Assembly: GCF_033843645.1 (NCBI RefSeq)
Contig: NZ_JAWXVZ010000010.1
Coordinates: forward strand, 1-64,000
From: Pseudovibrio zosterae
GTDB lineage: Bacteria > Pseudomonadota > Alphaproteobacteria > Rhizobiales > Stappiaceae
DNA length: 64,000 nt
Direction of reading: 5' to 3'
Shown here: piece by piece, positions 29,177 to 38,074 of the stretch
How the letters are laid out: each line of letters opens with the position of its first letter
Position numbering within the stretch: the stretch's first letter is position 1
Program-made: the position numbers and the translations under genes
The notes under the pieces: model-generated
Seen by the model: only the letters and a program-made list of their open reading frames with translations
Told to the model about the DNA's origin: nothing
The model's database searches: none

Positions 29177-31222
29177 TTAAGCCGCGCGCACTTTCTCAAG
29201 AAAGGCACTGACTTCGTGTTGCAAACTGTCCGCCTGCTCGGAAAGCATGGCAGCATATTGGGACACACTGCCACCGGTCGCACGGGCAGTACCAGACGCC
29301 TCGGAGACCGTATGCATGGCTTCTGCACCCAGATGGGAGCTTTGCGTGGCGCTGGCCACATTCTCCGAGATGGATTGGACAGCCGCGTTCTGCTGCTCAA
29401 CGGAGGCCGCAACAGCGGCGGTCATCTCATTCATCTCCTGAATGATCGCACCCACCTCCTGTATCGCCGTCACCGCATTGCCAGAGGCCTGCTGGATGGC
29501 TTCCACCTGCTCCGCAATCTCCTCCGTTGTCTGGCTGGTTTGATTTGCGAGATTCTTCACTTCCGAAGCCACAACGGCAAAGCCCTTGCCGTGTTCGCCG
29601 GCACGCGCAGCCTCGATGGTGGCGTTCAGCGCAAGAAGGTTCGTCTGGCTGGCAATGTCACGAATGAGCCCTACCGCCTCACCAATGCGATGAGCTGCAT
29701 CGCTCAGCATTGTCATGGTTTCTTCTGTGGCTTTGGAACCATGCACCGCGCGCCCCGCAACCCGGGTTGAGCTTTCAGCTTGCTTGGCAATCTCATTGAT
29801 CGACATGGCAAGTTGCTCGGTCGCCGCTGATGCGCTTGAAACGTTCTGAGCCGCACTGCCCACAGCCTGACCAGCCGAGTCAGCTTGTTGCAACACATTA
29901 TCCGCTGCGCTTTCCACTTCGGTTGAGGCCTGCCCCAATCCTTCGGCGGCGGTGTGCAAGCTGCTCAAAGAGGCAGCAACGGATTGCTCAAAGGCTGCAA
30001 TGAAGCTGTCGATCTGCTGCGACCGCTCTTCCCGGCTTCGGTTCTCAAGAGATTGCTTTTCCTGAAGCTTTCGTTGCTCAATCAGGCTATCGCGGAACAC
30101 ATGCAGCGTGTTTGCCATTGCGGCAAGTTCGCGCCCGCCTTGATGAAGCGGAATCTCCGTTTCCGTGTTTCCTTTGGCCAGCTTGCTCATCACAATGCGC
30201 AGGCTCTGCAGAGGCCGCATGATGCTGGAGGTAATCACCAGCCCGGCGAGCAGCGCGGCAATGGCCGTTGCCACAATGGCTGAGCCCACCAGAAGCTGCG
30301 TGGTCTGGGTGGTCTTGGCCAACTGCGCTCCCGCCGCAGCCGCCCCCTCTTCTGCCGCCACCTTCAAGGCGTCCAGTCGCGGCGGCAAGAGGTCAAACAA
30401 GTTGGCCAGCAGCTCTGAGCTGCTACGCCGTTTGATGGTCAGCTCCGTCAACTGCTCAAAGTCTGCGCGGTGGGCCTTAACGCCCGCTTCTATCACCTGC
30501 GCCTTGTCGGCTGGCAACTCCACACGTGGCAAGGTGCGGTCAAAGCGCGAATAGGCCAGCTCCATATCACCGAGATAGGTGTCGGCCTCATTCAAGATAA
30601 AGCCGCTCTCTGCGCTCTGGATGTCCCCCAGAGAGCCAATCAGGCGCAGCGCCAGCGGATCTTTCGTTCGCCGCGTGGCAGATTTCAGCACGCGTGTCGC
30701 TTCAGAGAGGCTGGCAGCCATGCTGCCGCGCAGGCCGGTATCCCCATCAAAGCCCAGCATCATCTGGTGTTGATGCATCATCTCGAATGCACCATTGATG
30801 CCCGCCAAGGTGTCTAGGGCATCGCTCACCTCAAGGGTGTAATCCAACGCAACGGGCAAAGAGCGGATGTCTTCCAGTCGCTCTTTGGCAATGGCGCTGA
30901 GCTGATCAAATTTTTCCTTCTGCGCCTCGCCGGGCAGCAGCTCGTACTCTTTTTGCAAGGCCTCAAGAGCGCCAGCAATGATCGCCACATCCCGCACGGC
31001 AGACGACAGACCGGAGTACGCACCTGCGCGCTCGAAAGCAGCATTCAACTGAGATTGCGACCAGACGAAAACGCCACCAATGACACCGAAGCCGATCACC
31101 ATGATGCCGCAGAGCGCCAGAATGCGCACCCTGAGGCTCAGCTTGGCGCCGAGCCCCGGCTTCGTAACACCGGAGGCTTCCGCTCCTCCGCCCTTTCGGA
31201 AGATCCCCTTGAAGTTGACCAT
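29177..31222 (-). CDS. Methyl-accepting chemotaxis protein
   Basis: The 681-residue receptor has a first membrane segment at about 32-55, a large helical periplasmic domain, a second segment near 310-335, a HAMP domain, methylation helices and the conserved signalling tip NLLALNATIEAARAGEHGKGF. There is no C-terminal NWETF pentapeptide. The ligand is unknown; the helical periplasmic region is of the HBM/4-helix-bundle type. The ATG at 31222 fits better than the open frame start at 31294. No other che gene is in the window. Confidence 0.93.
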   Translation of the reverse strand: MVNFKGIFRKGGGAEASGVTKPGLGAKLSLRVRILALCGIMVIGFGVIGGVFVWSQSQLNAAFERAGAYSGLSSAVRDVAIIAGALEALQKEYELLPGEAQKEKFDQLSAIAKERLEDIRSLPVALDYTLEVSDALDTLAGINGAFEMMHQHQMMLGFDGDTGLRGSMAASLSEATRVLKSATRRTKDPLALRLIGSLGDIQSAESGFILNEADTYLGDMELAYSRFDRTLPRVELPADKAQVIEAGVKAHRADFEQLTELTIKRRSSSELLANLFDLLPPRLDALKVAAEEGAAAAGAQLAKTTQTTQLLVGSAIVATAIAALLAGLVITSSIMRPLQSLRIVMSKLAKGNTETEIPLHQGGRELAAMANTLHVFRDSLIEQRKLQEKQSLENRSREERSQQIDSFIAAFEQSVAASLSSLHTAAEGLGQASTEVESAADNVLQQADSAGQAVGSAAQNVSSASAATEQLAMSINEIAKQAESSTRVAGRAVHGSKATEETMTMLSDAAHRIGEAVGLIRDIASQTNLLALNATIEAARAGEHGKGFAVVASEVKNLANQTSQTTEEIAEQVEAIQQASGNAVTAIQEVGAIIQEMNEMTAAVAASVEQQNAAVQSISENVASATQSSHLGAEAMHTVSEASGTARATGGSVSQYAAMLSEQADSLQHEVSAFLEKVRAA

Positions 31223-31318
31223 TGCAGCTCTGTCCCCTCGACAAGAAGTCGGTATTTTTGAATACGTAATTTTGTGGGGTAAATTACAGAGCAAAAGGGT
31301 TTAGAGAGTCCAAACAAA

Positions 31319-31346
31319 GTGCGCCCCAAAAGCCCCTGGAACGCAC
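31319..31346 (-). terminator. Hairpin between the yihY-type and chemoreceptor genes
   Basis: On the minus strand GTGCGTTCC and GGGGCGCAC pair over 9 bases with two G-U pairs and are followed by TTTGTTTGG. It may end the upstream transcript. The rest of the 31223-31578 gap is AT-rich and has no gene I can support. Confidence 0.4.
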
Positions 31347-31578
31347 ATTTCTAATATTTTACGCAGTTAATATGAAAACGCCTTGGTATTTTAATCCTGA
31401 ATATCAAGTCAAAATCGGCACCCTCACCGAAACTAAACAAGGCACTTACTTTTCTGTTAGCACGTGAAGAATCATTACCTAGAGGTAGAAGGTTCTGAAA
31501 ATTTTCTTCCTCGAAGGAAATACATGGCGACACGGCTCAAACTGCGCAAACGTTTTCGTAAAGGCAGATCCGGCACGT

Positions 31579-32460
31579 CTATTCCGCCAAGGCGGATTGT
31601 TTCCAGTTTCGGATTTTGCGCTGGCGCATGATCGCGGCATTAAATTCCCCACCCAGAATGAAAATGGCCGCCGTCAGATAAAGGAAGATCAATGCCGTCA
31701 TGACGCCCGCCAAGCCCGCGTAGGTGGACACATAGTTGGCGAACCGCGCCAGATATGCACCAAAGGCGGAGCCGGAGGCGATCCAAAGCACCAGCGTAAT
31801 CACAACGCCGGGCAGCACATCAGTCACCGTTCGCTCCCCTGCGGGCAGCACCACATGCGCGCCAAACAGGGCAACCACCAAGAGGATTGAGGTCACACCA
31901 TATCGAATGATGCTCGCGTGATAACCGAATTCCTGCAGCACCGGTACGTGGTCCACCACAGTGTTCCAAATCAGCGGCCCAAGAATGATCAGCGCCGTAA
32001 ACACCACCAGCACCAAAGAGCCCAGCAGAACAACCACGATGGATTGCAGGCGGCAGTAAAACCAGTTGCGGCTCTCCTTGACCCGGTAGGCCCGGTTCAG
32101 CGCGGTACGCAGCGCCTCCACGCCATTGGAAGAAAACCAGATCGTGACAATGACACCGAACGTCAGAAGGTCTCCACGCGGCTGTGTCAGCACGCTTTGG
32201 ATCTCTCCCGAAACAGGCCCCGCGACTTCTTTGGGCCAAGCATCGAAAATCAGCTCAGAAGCCTGCTGCGCCACATCTTGAAGCCCCAAGAAACCTGAGA
32301 GCGCTGCGACAAAAATCAGAAAGGGAAACAGCGCCAGCAAGCCGGACAACGCAACATGGCTCGCCACGGCAAAGCCGTCGTCATTGGCAAAATGACCAAT
32401 GGCATCTGCAAGCACTCGATAGATCCGTCGCAATAGTCCCGGTTGTTCCATGATCTCCAT
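31579..32460 (-). CDS. YihY/virulence factor BrkB family membrane protein
   Basis: The 293-residue protein has six predicted membrane segments and the family features ALSGLLALFPFLIFVAAL, WFSSNGVEALRTALNRAYRV and GGEFNAAIMRQ. Once named ribonuclease BN by mistake, the family is now considered an inner-membrane transporter of unknown substrate. The frame is open to 32658 but would overlap the divergent dehydrogenase gene; the ATG at 32460 (or 32451) fits the family. Confidence 0.87.
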   Translation of the reverse strand: MEIMEQPGLLRRIYRVLADAIGHFANDDGFAVASHVALSGLLALFPFLIFVAALSGFLGLQDVAQQASELIFDAWPKEVAGPVSGEIQSVLTQPRGDLLTFGVIVTIWFSSNGVEALRTALNRAYRVKESRNWFYCRLQSIVVVLLGSLVLVVFTALIILGPLIWNTVVDHVPVLQEFGYHASIIRYGVTSILLVVALFGAHVVLPAGERTVTDVLPGVVITLVLWIASGSAFGAYLARFANYVSTYAGLAGVMTALIFLYLTAAIFILGGEFNAAIMRQRKIRNWKQSALAE

Positions 32461-32610
32461 CAGCGCTTTTTCCGACCAGCTCCACCATAACCACCAAACC
32501 CAATAGGGTCCGCCCGCAAGAAATTGGAATGCCACTATTAGGGCATTGCACAGGAGTTTGACAGGCGTACCGTTGCACCGCACCACAACAAGCAGGCACG
32601 GGAGATCCCC

Positions 32611-34284
32611 TTGGCGATACTTGCAGACCTCTTGGCAAACCCGCAGAACACATCGCATTGGCGTCGGCAGGTTGCCGTTGCAAGCCTAACTGCTCTTTTT
32701 GAAGACGCCAAGCAGGCCGTTCGCGCAAAAGTCACAGAGGACGGCAAGATCAACTCCCTTTTGCTGGAACAGCACCAGCGCGCGGCCCACGGTATCGCAT
32801 GGCTCGGAACCTATATTGAGGCGCTTCGCCAGCTGCTGGCCTTTCATGAGAAACTTGTGGCCGCCGAGCAATTGACCGAGCTGGAAGACATCATCATCGC
32901 CATCGGGTTTAGCGAATACACAGCGCAGGTTTTCGGCGGGCTTCCCATGAGTCAGGGTGAAATGCTTCGCCCTTTGGACCTCGGGCTGACTGCGCCAATC
33001 ATTCAAGGCTACAGAACCGAGGCACTGGAAGAGCTTATTGCGGAGGGCAGCACGCCAGAACTGCGCGCGCGCCTTGTGGCTCTCATGCAAGAGCGCGGCA
33101 GCGCCCATATGCTTGGTGCCTCTGGCCTTGATGAGACTTCCGAGCAGATCCGTGAGCAGATGCGCCGCTTCTGCGATGCTGAAGTCACCCCACACGCCCA
33201 CACCTGGCATCTGGAGAATGCCTATATCCCCCTCTCCGTGCTTGAAAAGATGGCGGACCTTGGCGTGTTCGGGCTTACCATTTCCGAAGAATATGGCGGA
33301 CTGGGCCTTGGCAAGATCGCCATGTGCGTGGTGTCTGAGGAGCTTTCCAAAGGCTACATTGGCGTCGGCTCCCTCGGCACCAGATCAGAAATCGCCGCAG
33401 AGCTTATTCTGAGTGGCGGCACCCCTGAGCAAAAGCAAAAATGGCTACCCGACATTGCTTCAGGCAAGATACTGCCAACCGCAGTTTTCACCGAACCCAA
33501 TACCGGCTCCGACCTCGCCTCCCTCAGAACCCGAGCGGTAAAAAAAGACGGCAACTGGCGCATATCCGGCAACAAGACCTGGATCACCCACCCGGTGCGC
33601 GCCGATATCATGACCCTGCTTGCCCGCACCAACCCGCAGGAGAGCGGATACAAAGGCCTCTCCATGTTTATCGCCGAAAAACCCCGCGGGACCGATGAAG
33701 ACCCTTTCCCAGCACAAGGCATGTCGGGCGGTGAGATTGAGGTGCTGGGCTATCGGGGCATGAAGGAATATGAAATCGCCTTCGATGACTTTGCCGTCTC
33801 GGCTGACAATCTTCTTGGCAATGAAGAAGGCCAAGGCTTCAAGCAGTTGATGCAAACTTTCGAGGCCGCGCGCATTCAGACCGCTGCCCGTGCCGTTGGT
33901 GTGGCCGAAGCCGCGTTGGAGGTCGGCCTACGCTATGCCCAAGAAAGAATGCAGTTCGGAAAGTCGCTCATCGCGTTTCCGCGCATTGCAGACAAGCTCG
34001 CCATGATGGCCGTTGAAATCGTGATTGCGCGCCAGCTTACCTACCATTCCGCAGAACAGAAGGACAGCGGTGCCCGCTGTGATCTGGAAGCAGGCATGGC
34101 CAAGTTGCTCGCCGCACGCGTTGCCTGGGCAGCAGCGGACAATGCCCTTCAGATTCACGGTGGGAACGGTTTTGCGCTGGAGTATGAGGTCTCGCGGCTG
34201 CTTTGCGACGCGCGCATCTTGAACATCTTTGAAGGTGCCGCGGAGATACAGGCGCACGTGATTGCGCGCCGCTTCCTCGCCTGA
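32611..34284 (+). CDS. mcd: Acyl-CoA dehydrogenase, probable (2S)-methylsuccinyl-CoA dehydrogenase
   Basis: The 557-residue flavoenzyme has a normal acyl-CoA dehydrogenase body (about 170-557, with FTEPNTGSD, ISGNKTWIT and a C-terminal NIFEGAAEIQ) plus an extra N-terminal helical domain of about 170 residues. That long extension is the hallmark of Mcd, which oxidises methylsuccinyl-CoA to mesaconyl-CoA in the ethylmalonyl-CoA pathway for acetate assimilation. The start appears to be TTG, with GGGAG six bases upstream. No other pathway gene is nearby, so the specific substrate is inferred from architecture; a general acyl-CoA dehydrogenase is possible. Confidence 0.75.
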   Translation: MAILADLLANPQNTSHWRRQVAVASLTALFEDAKQAVRAKVTEDGKINSLLLEQHQRAAHGIAWLGTYIEALRQLLAFHEKLVAAEQLTELEDIIIAIGFSEYTAQVFGGLPMSQGEMLRPLDLGLTAPIIQGYRTEALEELIAEGSTPELRARLVALMQERGSAHMLGASGLDETSEQIREQMRRFCDAEVTPHAHTWHLENAYIPLSVLEKMADLGVFGLTISEEYGGLGLGKIAMCVVSEELSKGYIGVGSLGTRSEIAAELILSGGTPEQKQKWLPDIASGKILPTAVFTEPNTGSDLASLRTRAVKKDGNWRISGNKTWITHPVRADIMTLLARTNPQESGYKGLSMFIAEKPRGTDEDPFPAQGMSGGEIEVLGYRGMKEYEIAFDDFAVSADNLLGNEEGQGFKQLMQTFEAARIQTAARAVGVAEAALEVGLRYAQERMQFGKSLIAFPRIADKLAMMAVEIVIARQLTYHSAEQKDSGARCDLEAGMAKLLAARVAWAAADNALQIHGGNGFALEYEVSRLLCDARILNIFEGAAEIQAHVIARRFLA

Positions 34285-34317
34285 CCCTTACCCAAGCGGA
34301 ATTTCCCCACAGGGTTG

Positions 34318-34332
34318 TTAACTCTGTTTTAA
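34318..34332 (+). promoter_or_regulatory. CtrA-type box upstream of a small secreted protein
   Basis: TTAA-CTCTGTT-TTAA is a perfect match to the alphaproteobacterial CtrA consensus TTAA-N7-TTAA. It lies 66 bases upstream of the ATG at 34399, a position suited to transcriptional control. The surrounding DNA is AT-rich, so chance cannot be excluded. Confidence 0.45.
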
Positions 34333-34398
34333 TAAATTCATTTGTGTACCCTTACATTTTTATTTAAAATTTTAATCAATTTTTACGGGAGGGGTCAC

Positions 34399-34641
34399 AT
34401 GTATGCCTACGCGATGGGTGCTGCTGCCACATTGCTGTTCGCCGCCGCCACACAAGCGGGCACTTTAACCCCGCTAGAACAGCCCAAGAGCGCGCTTAAA
34501 GAGTTTTCGCCCGCGCGCGCATCCGTGTTGGAACCCCTCCCGGCCACATCCGAGCTTAAGGAGATCCCCCAGCTCTGCTGCGAGCTTGAGGAATGGCCGC
34601 ACCTCAAGGAAGCGCGCGGCCTGATCCCGTTTGAAACCTGA
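34399..34641 (+). CDS. Small secreted protein of unknown function
   Basis: The 80-residue product has a signal peptide (about 1-20, cleavage near TQAGT) and a short mature chain with a CC pair (QLCCELEEW). A strong GGGAGGGG site supports the ATG at 34399 over the open frame start at 34342. I do not recognise the family. The promoter region holds a CtrA-like box. It converges with thpR, the stops lying 11 bases apart. Confidence 0.7.
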   Translation: MYAYAMGAAATLLFAAATQAGTLTPLEQPKSALKEFSPARASVLEPLPATSELKEIPQLCCELEEWPHLKEARGLIPFET

Positions 34642-34652
34642 GGCTAGCGGCT

Positions 34653-35189
34653 TCAGGCTGCCAAAGGGTATGCCTCTTCAACCACGTACGGACCGCCACC
34701 AATCTTGGACTTGGACGAAAACAGTACGAACCGCGAGGCCTGAAACGAGGGGGCCTGGAAGCTCCCGCGCAGACTGAGCCAGTTGGCCACATCTACCGAG
34801 CTGGTGCCTCGAAGGCGCGCCAGCGTCACATGCGGCTTGTACTTGCGGCGCTCTGCGGGCAACCCCAGCCGCTGCAGAATACGCTCCTGCTCTGCCTGCA
34901 TTTCGTAAAGTTCAGCCGATGGCTCCACACGGGCCCAGACAGCGTGTGGCTTTCCATTCCCGAAGGATCCAAGCCCCGTCAGCCGGATCTCCACCGGATC
35001 GCGGCGGACACGTGACAGCTCCGCCGCCACTTCATAGGCCAGCTGATCATCGATATCACCAATATACCGAAGCGTGATGTGATAGTTCTCGGAGTCTATC
35101 CAGCGAGCACCTCTCAGCCCGCCCTGGAGCATTGTTAGCATGAGCCTGGTCTGAGATGGAATCTCAAGGCCGGTGAACAGTCGGGGCAT
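34653..35189 (-). CDS. thpR: RNA 2',3'-cyclic phosphodiesterase
   Basis: This 178-residue member of the 2H phosphoesterase family has both catalytic motifs: HITLRYIG (about 38-45) and HVTLARL (about 121-127). ThpR/LigT opens 2',3'-cyclic phosphates at RNA ends. The ATG at 35189 with GGAGGG upstream gives the family start MPRLFTGLEIP, rather than 35231. Confidence 0.92.
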   Translation of the reverse strand: MPRLFTGLEIPSQTRLMLTMLQGGLRGARWIDSENYHITLRYIGDIDDQLAYEVAAELSRVRRDPVEIRLTGLGSFGNGKPHAVWARVEPSAELYEMQAEQERILQRLGLPAERRKYKPHVTLARLRGTSSVDVANWLSLRGSFQAPSFQASRFVLFSSKSKIGGGPYVVEEAYPLAA

Positions 35190-35327
35190 GGTCAAACCCT
35201 CCGCTAACGCCGATACCAAAATTTTGAGCACGTTCGATTCAGCTGTACAAGAGAAAAATCACAGGCTCGCGACTCCGATTCAAAACAGCATTTAGAAAAC
35301 CAGCTTTGGCGGGTTTCCCACAAAAAA

Positions 35328-35354
35328 GAGCCGAAACCTCTTCGGTTCCGGCCC
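35328..35354 (-). terminator. Terminator of the aldo/keto reductase gene
   Basis: On the minus strand GGGCCGGAACC and GGTTTCGGCTC pair over 11 bases with two G-U pairs and are followed by TTTTTTG. Confidence 0.75.
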
Positions 35355-35388
35355 TAACGCTCACGTTAATTTGACTAACTGGTTCAAA

Positions 35389-36441
35389 TCATGGGCACGG
35401 ATTGGTGTGCACCAGATGAATGCTATTAAGCCGTTCTTCCAGCTCCTCTGAAATCTCAAAGCGCGCAGCGCTCACATCCACCTGCAATTGCTCCATGGTG
35501 GTTGCTCCCAGAATGACCGAAGTCACAAACGGGCGCGTGTGTGCAAAGGCCAGTGCCATGACCGATGGATCGATGCCCAGCTCATCGGCCAGCGACAGAT
35601 ACGCTTCGATCGCTTTTCCAGCACCCGGGGTTTCGTAACGGCCCATACGTTCAAACAGTTGCTTGCGAGATCCCTTAGGCAGCGCACCATTTCTGTACTT
35701 GCCGGTCAGGTAGCCTTGAGCCAAAGCGGAGTAAGCAAGGAGGCCGACGTTTTCGCGCTGTGCAATTTCCGCCAGACCCACTTCAAACTTACGATTGATC
35801 AGCGAGTATGCATTCTGGATGGACTGAACGCGTGGAAGATTACGCGCTTCTGATTCATGAACGAACTTCATGGTGCCCCAAGCGCTCTCATTTGAGAGGC
35901 CCACGTGGCGCACTTTGCCCTCCTTGACGAAGCCATCCAGCACTTCAAGGATCTCATGGATCGGCGTCTCGTCCTCTGACGGCTGCGGGTTGCCCCAGAT
36001 TGCCGGGTTGGCACCGAACTGGGAAACTGGACGATCTGGCCAATGCAGCTGATAAAGGTCGATATAGTCTGTGCCGAGGCGGCGCAAGCTGCCTTCAAGC
36101 GCCTCACGCATTTGCTGCGGATTGAGACGGGTGTCACTGCCGTCCTTGCGGAACCACTGCATGCCGGAGCGGCCAACCACTTTGGTAGCGAGGACCACTT
36201 TGTCCCGGTTGCCACGTGCCTTGAACCAGCTGCCGATGATCTCTTCAGTCCGGCCCCAGGTTTCGGCCTTTGGCGGGATTGAATAGAGCTCGGCCGTGTC
36301 GAAGAAGTTGATCTCGTGATCGAGGGCGTAGTCCATTTGCGCATGGCCTTCCGCCTCTGTGTTTTGCTCGCCGAATGTCATGGTGCCCAAACACAGGCTG
36401 CTCACATTCAGGTCCGTGCGACCCAGTTTTCGAAAGTCCAT
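35389..36441 (-). CDS. NADP(H)-dependent aldo/keto reductase, Tas family
   Basis: The 350-residue protein closely follows E. coli Tas: LGTMTFGEQN near the start, the catalytic Asp and Tyr in FFDTAELY (about 47-54), and the barrel motif DYIDLYQLHWPDR. Tas proteins reduce carbonyl compounds; the natural substrate is not known. GAGGGG precedes the ATG. It stands alone, with its own terminator, between thpR and the tesA-like gene. Confidence 0.88.
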   Translation of the reverse strand: MDFRKLGRTDLNVSSLCLGTMTFGEQNTEAEGHAQMDYALDHEINFFDTAELYSIPPKAETWGRTEEIIGSWFKARGNRDKVVLATKVVGRSGMQWFRKDGSDTRLNPQQMREALEGSLRRLGTDYIDLYQLHWPDRPVSQFGANPAIWGNPQPSEDETPIHEILEVLDGFVKEGKVRHVGLSNESAWGTMKFVHESEARNLPRVQSIQNAYSLINRKFEVGLAEIAQRENVGLLAYSALAQGYLTGKYRNGALPKGSRKQLFERMGRYETPGAGKAIEAYLSLADELGIDPSVMALAFAHTRPFVTSVILGATTMEQLQVDVSAARFEISEELEERLNSIHLVHTNPCP

Positions 36442-36588
36442 AGTATCCCCTCATGTTCTGCAGATCAGAACGACGTCGTTTTCTCTTGGAGTTTTAATGC
36501 GGCACGGTGCCGGATCGCTCCGTGCCGATCCAACCGGCGTGGTATGCCCAGCGCGCAGCGCGCCGTTCAATGGCCGGAGGAAAAGTGA

Positions 36589-37248
36589 TCATTCTGCTGA
36601 AGCACGCTCAGCCTTGATCTGATCTATAAGCTTTTCAACGGATGGCAAAATGTTTTCTACGATCACCGCGACACCTTCGCCAGTCGGGTGCAACCCATCG
36701 GCGAGGTTCAGCATGGGGTTTGCCGCAACCCCTTCAAGGAAGAAGGGATAATACAGCGCCTCATACTTCTGGGAGATCTCCGGAAAGATGGGATCGTAAA
36801 GCTCCGCGTACTCTTCCCCCAAATTGCGGGGCGCCAGCATCCCGGCCACCAGCACCTTCACACCGCGTTCGGTCAGGCGCCGAACCATTTCATCCATGTT
36901 GGCCCGCGTCGTTGCAGGGTCGAGGCCGCGCAGCGCATCATTGGCCCCCAGCTCCAGAATAACCCCCTGCACGTCTTCGCCTACTGACCAATCGAGCCGC
37001 GACAGCCCGCCGGAGGTGGTATCACCTGACACGCCTGCGTTGACGATGGTTACGTCGTGCCCTCTTGCCCGCAGCGCTTTTTCAAGTTGAACCGGGAAAG
37101 CATCTTCGGGAGCCAGCAGGTATCCCGCTGTCAAACTGTCACCAAAAGCGACGAGTTTTATTGTGTCTTCGGCCTTGGCAGAAATTGTGGAGGCAACACA
37201 TAAAGCCATAAGCGCGACCAACTGGAGAAAAACATTGCGGGATCGCAT
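36589..37248 (-). CDS. tesA: GDSL arylesterase / lysophospholipase, TesA-like
   Basis: The 219-residue secreted SGNH hydrolase has a signal peptide (about 1-26), the nucleophile motif GDSLTAGY (Ser38), ELGANDALRG and the Asp-His pair DGLHPTGEG near the end. TesA-type enzymes act as thioesterase, arylesterase and lysophospholipase in the periplasm. It is divergent from the YbbA/YbbP-type exporter, the same arrangement as tesA-ybbA-ybbP in E. coli, which strengthens the call. The ATG at 37248 is preferred over 37284. Confidence 0.88.
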   Translation of the reverse strand: MRSRNVFLQLVALMALCVASTISAKAEDTIKLVAFGDSLTAGYLLAPEDAFPVQLEKALRARGHDVTIVNAGVSGDTTSGGLSRLDWSVGEDVQGVILELGANDALRGLDPATTRANMDEMVRRLTERGVKVLVAGMLAPRNLGEEYAELYDPIFPEISQKYEALYYPFFLEGVAANPMLNLADGLHPTGEGVAVIVENILPSVEKLIDQIKAERASAE

Positions 37249-37369
37249 GGAACAACCTTGAATACTGGACAGTATCTTGCACACCTCCCATATGTCGTAT
37301 CTGCTGAGTACTTAGCAAGACTTTAAATCTCACTTTTACCGGATACCAGAACGCAACCGAGGCCAACAC

Positions 37370-38074
37370 ATGACCAACCAACCTGCTATTACGCTTGAAG
37401 GCGTGCACCTCAGCCTAGGCCAAGGTGCTGGAAGGGTTCACATTCTCAAGGGAATTGACCTCAGCATTGCCAAGGGCCAGTCGGTTGGTCTGGTCGGCCC
37501 TTCAGGCTCGGGCAAATCCACATTGCTCATGGTGATGGCAGGGCTCGAACGAGTCGATGAAGGCAAGGTCATCGCTTCAGGTCAGGACCTTTCACAATTA
37601 AGTGAAGACGCCCTTGCCACCTTTCGCGGCCAGAATGTCGGCATCATCTTCCAGTCGTTCCACCTCGTTCCCAACATGACAGCACTTGAGAACGTGGCGG
37701 TACCACTGGAACTCGCCGGTCATAAAGATGCGTTCGAGCGCGCGCGTAAGGAGTTGACCGCCGTTGGCCTTGGCGACCGCGTCAACCATTACCCAACCCA
37801 GCTCTCCGGCGGCGAGCAGCAGCGCGTTGCCGTTGCCCGTGCCCTAGTGGCAAATCCTGACATCCTCATCGCCGATGAACCGACAGGCAACCTGGATGAA
37901 AGCACCGGCCAGCAGATCATCGACCTCATGTTCACCGCCCAGCGCGAGCGCGGCATGACGCTGATCCTGGTGACCCACGACCCGTCCCTTGCTGAAAAGT
38001 GCGAGCGCAAAGTCACCGTTCGCTCCGGCGAGATCGAAGAGCGGATCCCGCAGCTGCGTGAGGCCTCCGCATGA
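37370..38074 (+). CDS. ybbA: ABC transporter ATP-binding protein, YbbA-like
   Basis: The 234-residue ATPase has Walker A GPSGSGKST (43-51), the signature LSGGEQQRVAVARAL and Walker B ILIADEPTGNLDE. The MacB/LolD-type group pairs with FtsX-like permeases to move lipids or lipoproteins. Its stop overlaps the ATG of the permease gene by 4 bases (ATGA), so they are translationally coupled. It is divergent from the TesA-like lysophospholipase, suggesting lipid handling. Confidence 0.92.
   Translation: MTNQPAITLEGVHLSLGQGAGRVHILKGIDLSIAKGQSVGLVGPSGSGKSTLLMVMAGLERVDEGKVIASGQDLSQLSEDALATFRGQNVGIIFQSFHLVPNMTALENVAVPLELAGHKDAFERARKELTAVGLGDRVNHYPTQLSGGEQQRVAVARALVANPDILIADEPTGNLDESTGQQIIDLMFTAQRERGMTLILVTHDPSLAEKCERKVTVRSGEIEERIPQLREASA

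Noticed and set aside
31351..31533. A 60-codon minus-strand frame in the gap between the yihY-type and chemoreceptor genes
   Set aside because: Poor codon use, no ribosome site, no hydrophobic segment or known motif.
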